Below, in pieces: positions 60,709 through 64,000 of a DNA stretch of 64,000 nucleotides. The notes beneath the pieces are model-generated. The model saw only the letters and a program-made list of their open reading frames with translations. It had not been told where the DNA came from and searched no databases. Every line of letters starts with the position of its first letter. Position 1 is the stretch's first letter. The position numbers and the translations under genes are program-made. Origin of the DNA: an uncultured SAR116 cluster alpha proteobacterium (GTDB lineage: Bacteria > Pseudomonadota > Alphaproteobacteria > Puniceispirillales > Puniceispirillaceae); the NCBI GenBank assembly GCA_902632595.1, contig CACPDC010000010.1:1-64000 (forward strand), written 5' to 3'.

Positions 60709-61813
60709 CTGTTCCAATCATATATCGATTATCACGAGTAAGAGCTAGAATCATACCTACAGTTATGCTGGAGGCAACGAGGGACGAACCACCATAGCTA
60801 ATCAGTGGCAATGTCATTCCCTTTGCTGGAATCAGATTTACCGAAGATGCCATATGTATGGATGCTTGAACAGCAAACTGCATAATTAGCCCTGCCCCGG
60901 CCAATAAGTTAAAAAGGCTAGGCCCAGAAGCTGAGCGTTCAAACCCTCTTAATAGAAAAAAGCAGTATAATCCAATCAGAAACAGGCATGCTAGGACACC
61001 ATACTCTTCAGCAGCTACAGAGAAAATAAAATCGGCGTGTGCATCTGGTAAATTTAATTTTACCTGACCGTCACCTGGCCCCACACCAAAGAAGCCTCCC
61101 TGTGAAAAACTTTCTATGGATTTAGTGGTTTGCATAGTTCCGCCATCGAAAAATCTATCTATGCGACTCTCCACATGAGGCAAAAATAAATAGGCAGCAT
61201 ATAAGCATAAAGGGGCAAGCGCTATTATTGTTAAAACTAATAGCATCGGCATTCCAGCCAAAAACATCTGAAATCCCCAGGTAAGCGCAATAAGTAATGT
61301 CATTCCAATGTCTGGTTGTAATACTAAAATAAAAACTAAAATAGCTGCAAGACTAGTAGCCCATATCCAGCCTGGAAACTCCTCACCATCTCGCCAAATT
61401 GTGAGAAGCCAAGCACAAATGATAGCGAAAAATGGTTTAGCAAACTCAGACGGTTGAATTCTTAGCGGACCGAACGAAAGCCATCTGGCAGCTCCGTTAA
61501 TTTCATTTCCTATTATTGCTGTAGTGAGCATTAATCCGATAGCAGCAGAAAGGCCGAATAAACTGATTACCCGGATTTGTCTTGGTGAAATTAAGGAGAA
61601 AAAAAACATCAAGCACAAAGCGGGTAGGAGGAAAATCAGTTGTCGCCAAACAAAATGTTGTTCGGGCAGGCCAATTCTGACTGCTACTGGAGGGCTTGCG
61701 GCCATTACCAAGATGGTGCCTAGCGCCATGAGAACAAGTACGATGCTAAGAAGCCATCTATCAACCGTCCACCACCATATACCAATTAATGACCTATCAG
61801 TTCTATCTAGCAT
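60695..61813 (-). CDS. ftsW: Septal peptidoglycan glycosyltransferase FtsW
   Basis: SEDS-family polymerase of septal wall. The 372 residues have about ten membrane helices, starting with one at about 20-40, the conserved RWLSFGPLRIQPSEFAKPFF (about 107-126), the large periplasmic loop with SIESFSQGGFFGVGPGDGQ, and the C-terminal GMTLPLISYGGSSLVA. The ATG at 61813 overlaps the murD stop by 11 bases. Confidence 0.95.
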   Translation of the reverse strand: MLDRTDRSLIGIWWWTVDRWLLSIVLVLMALGTILVMAASPPVAVRIGLPEQHFVWRQLIFLLPALCLMFFFSLISPRQIRVISLFGLSAAIGLMLTTAIIGNEINGAARWLSFGPLRIQPSEFAKPFFAIICAWLLTIWRDGEEFPGWIWATSLAAILVFILVLQPDIGMTLLIALTWGFQMFLAGMPMLLVLTIIALAPLCLYAAYLFLPHVESRIDRFFDGGTMQTTKSIESFSQGGFFGVGPGDGQVKLNLPDAHADFIFSVAAEEYGVLACLFLIGLYCFFLLRGFERSASGPSLFNLLAGAGLIMQFAVQASIHMASSVNLIPAKGMTLPLISYGGSSLVASSITVGMILALTRDNRYMIGTDDDN

Positions 61814-63167
61814 TAGCTTGCTCCTTTTTAGAAACTTGCTGACATAATTTCTTTGCTAGGTCTGAAAAATGTTTGCCGCGTGCCTCAAAGTTTTCATATG
61901 CATCAAATGAAGCCGCCGCTGGGGATAATAAGACAAAACTATCAACCCCATTTTCAATAGATAATTTTTTGGCATCTACAAATGCTCTGGTTGTTGCATC
62001 CTCTAAATCATTAGCTAGTGTGATTGGCACTGAACCTAATAACTCAGACTGAAATAGCTCCTTTGAGCTTCCATATAGATATGCACGCTCAACTTGGGAT
62101 GATTGTGCAATACAGTTTGATAATTTGTTTTCCTTTGCAAGGCCCCCAACACACCAAAAAATATGCTTAAATGATGATAAAGCTTTTGACGCTGCGACGT
62201 CATTAGTTGCTTTTGAGTCATTTATTATGTGTAATTGGGTTTTTCCTAAATTACAGCTAGCTACGAGTTGCAATCGATGAGGAAGTCCTTCAAAACTCAA
62301 AATAGATTTGTTTATTTGTTTTTCAGAAATATTGAAATACCTGCAAATCGATGCAGCAACAGCAGCATTTTCTGAGTTATGTAAGCCTGATAATGCAAAA
62401 TTTTGCTTTGTTGCTAAAGGAATGTCTGCTTTTGTTATTTGTTGTATTTTGCACGTATATTCACTTGGCAACAATTTTAAAAGAGTTGGGTCAGTTCCAA
62501 GAATTATAAGACCCTCTGATTTTACATTTTTAGCCGCTTTTGCCTTTGCTGCAGCGTATTTTTCCATAGATCCATGTCTGTCAAGATGGTCTGGTGACAA
62601 ATTTAGAATTGCAGAAACATCTGGTCTTAATGAGGGTGTGATTTCTAGCTGATAAGAAGATAATTCTACTACTCTTATACCATCACTACCTGGGCTATCC
62701 AGATCCGCCATTGATATGCCTAAATTGCCGCCAACGGCGACTGACTTCCCAGAGCATTTTAGAATATGTGCTGTTAATGCAGTTGTGGTTGATTTTCCAT
62801 TAGTGCCGGTAATGATAACCCATTTGGATGCTTTTTGAAGTTTTATAACAAGTTCAACGTCACTTATTATTGGAACATTAAATTTTTTTGCAAGTAGAGC
62901 AGCTTTATGTGGTGTTGGTAGGTAAGTTGGAACTCCTGGACTAAAAACTACTGCGTCTAGCTCATGCCAGGGCCATTGATTATAAACCATGAAAAAACTG
63001 CTGAATTCTGAAGGGACGTTTTCTATTTTATCATCATAAATAAAGATTTTGATATCATTACCTATGGCTAGCTTTATTGAAGCAATCCCTGTTTTGCCCA
63101 AACCAATAATACCTATTTTCTGAATTGGTTGATTTTTTTTAAGTGGGATGCTTTCAGCATTCAACAT
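61803..63167 (-). CDS. murD: UDP-N-acetylmuramoylalanine--D-glutamate ligase
   Basis: Adds D-glutamate to the stem peptide. From the ATG at 63167 it has 454 residues with AAGGGTGA upstream; a GTG at 63176 in frame is almost as good. The N-terminal IGIIGLGKTGIASIKLA, the ATP-binding VITGTNGKSTTTALTAHIL (about 116-134), LNLSPDHLDRHG and INDSKATN motifs are intact. It follows mraY by 12 bases. Confidence 0.95.
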   Translation of the reverse strand: MLNAESIPLKKNQPIQKIGIIGLGKTGIASIKLAIGNDIKIFIYDDKIENVPSEFSSFFMVYNQWPWHELDAVVFSPGVPTYLPTPHKAALLAKKFNVPIISDVELVIKLQKASKWVIITGTNGKSTTTALTAHILKCSGKSVAVGGNLGISMADLDSPGSDGIRVVELSSYQLEITPSLRPDVSAILNLSPDHLDRHGSMEKYAAAKAKAAKNVKSEGLIILGTDPTLLKLLPSEYTCKIQQITKADIPLATKQNFALSGLHNSENAAVAASICRYFNISEKQINKSILSFEGLPHRLQLVASCNLGKTQLHIINDSKATNDVAASKALSSFKHIFWCVGGLAKENKLSNCIAQSSQVERAYLYGSSKELFQSELLGSVPITLANDLEDATTRAFVDAKKLSIENGVDSFVLLSPAAASFDAYENFEARGKHFSDLAKKLCQQVSKKEQANAR

Positions 63168-63179
63168 TAGCTTCACCCT

Positions 63180-64000
63180 TTATCTTAATTTTAAGGTTGA
63201 AAGACTTATAAGCGCGAGAACAACAGAAATAATCCAGAATCTGATTACTATTGTTGACTCAGCCCAGCCTTTCTTTTCGAAATGATGATGAAGTGGCGCC
63301 ATCAGAAATATGCGTTTGCCGAATAGACGAAAAGAAGTAACCTGTAGAACAACCGAAATAGTCTCTACAACAAATAGTCCGCCAGCAATTGCGAGAACAA
63401 ACTCATGACGAGTTGCCACTGAAATCGCTCCAAGAGCGCCGCCTAGGGCGAGTGAACCTGTATCTCCCATAAAGACTTTTGCAGGTGGTGCATTGAACCA
63501 TAAAAATCCAAGACTTGAGCCAATCAGCGCACCGCATAGCGTTGCAAGGTCTCCCGCCCCAGGGATATAGCTAATCTGCAAATAGGAAGCAAAATTAATG
63601 TTCCCAGAAAGATAAGAGAATAAAACAAAACAAGAGGCAACTATCATGACCGGAACTATGGCTAAACCATCTAGTCCGTCTGTTAAATTAACAGAATGTG
63701 AGGCTCCTATAATTACAAAACTAGTAAAAATAATATAGAATAATCCTAGAGGCAGGATCTGTTCTTTAAAAAATGGCAGAGCAACAGTATATCGCAATTC
63801 AGCAGGCGATAGTTCTATAAATATTATACTAACAAATATACATATAATTATTTGTATTAGTAATTTTCGCCTTCCACTGAGACCTTTACTAGTATTTCTG
63901 TTTAATTTCATCCAGTCATCTACGAGCCCAATAGAGCCAAAACTTATGATGATAGTCAAAACTGGCCAAAGATAGGGATTCTTGAGTGGCACCCATAAAA
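63180..64000 (-). CDS. mraY: Phospho-N-acetylmuramoyl-pentapeptide transferase (5' part outside the window)
   Basis: Makes lipid I from UDP-MurNAc-pentapeptide and undecaprenyl phosphate in the inner membrane. About 273 C-terminal residues are visible and the frame is open to the window edge; the GTG near 63992 is internal. Conserved parts are [11 protein letters not shown], the [10 protein letters not shown] catalytic Asp motif, [22 protein letters not shown] and [13 protein letters not shown]. Membrane helices alternate with these loops. About 90 residues should lie beyond the window. Confidence 0.95.
   Translation of the reverse strand, partial: LWVPLKNPYLWPVLTIIISFGSIGLVDDWMKLNRNTSKGLSGRRKLLIQIIICIFVSIIFIELSPAELRYTVALPFFKEQILPLGLFYIIFTSFVIIGASHSVNLTDGLDGLAIVPVMIVASCFVLFSYLSGNINFASYLQISYIPGAGDLATLCGALIGSSLGFLWFNAPPAKVFMGDTGSLALGGALGAISVATRHEFVLAIAGGLFVVETISVVLQVTSFRLFGKRIFLMAPLHHHFEKKGWAESTIVIRFWIISVVLALISLSTLKLR

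Overview
The window is a compact, AT-rich stretch of an alphaproteobacterial chromosome. Coding density is very high, many genes overlap by 1-14 bases, and nearly every gene is a housekeeping gene in an arrangement typical of Alphaproteobacteria: zapA-6S RNA-5-formyl-THF cyclo-ligase, ruvCAB followed by the whole tol-pal operon, tilS-ftsH-folP-glmM, serC-serA-hisZ-purA, rpoH, and a dcw cell-wall cluster that runs into lpxC-bamD-recN-ligA. The AT bias and tight packing suggest a free-living, probably marine planktonic lineage, but the genus cannot be fixed from the sequence. I saw no tRNA, rRNA, CRISPR, insertion sequence, prophage or plasmid genes.

Layout. 1-9.8 kb: the C-terminal four fifths of pyruvate phosphate dikinase, a small heat-shock protein, ribosomal protein L31, threonine dehydratase, two small membrane proteins (one DoxX-like) beside a 450-base non-coding gap, a MotA/TolQ-like plus coiled-coil OmpA-like pair, a SuhB-type phosphatase and EF-P. 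9.8-18 kb: transketolase, a divergent zapA operon followed by 6S RNA and folate salvage, a YmdB-type phosphodiesterase, YebC and ruvCAB. 17.8-25.7 kb: ybgC-tolQRAB-pal-cpoB-tilS, with a strong terminator after pal. 25.7-34.4 kb: ftsH, folP, glmM, then serC (with a candidate leader RNA), serA and hisZ. 34.4-46.5 kb: purA, rpoH (reverse), rluD divergent from a small membrane protein, ettA, mlaC-mlaA (reverse), uvrD, prmA and aminopeptidase P. 46.4-64 kb: one reverse-strand block, read in transcription order as mraY-murD-ftsW-murG-murC-murB-ddl-ftsQ-ftsA-ftsZ-(terminator-like hairpin)-lpxC-bamD-recN-ligA.

How the genes fit together. The dominant theme is envelope growth and division: peptidoglycan precursors (glmM, mraY, murDGCB, ddl), the divisome (ftsW, Q, A, Z, zapA), outer-membrane constriction (Tol-Pal, CpoB), outer-membrane assembly and lipid balance (bamD, lpxC, mlaA/mlaC), and quality control of LpxC by FtsH. 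DNA repair (ruvABC, uvrD, recN, ligA) and heat-shock control (rpoH, hsp20, ftsH) form secondary themes.

No new defence or mobile system was found. The parts most worth a second look are the MotA/OmpA-like pair at 5.8-8.2 kb, the terminator-like hairpin between ftsZ and lpxC, the candidate leader RNA before serC, the short start of tolA, and the small membrane-protein pair at 5.0-5.7 kb.
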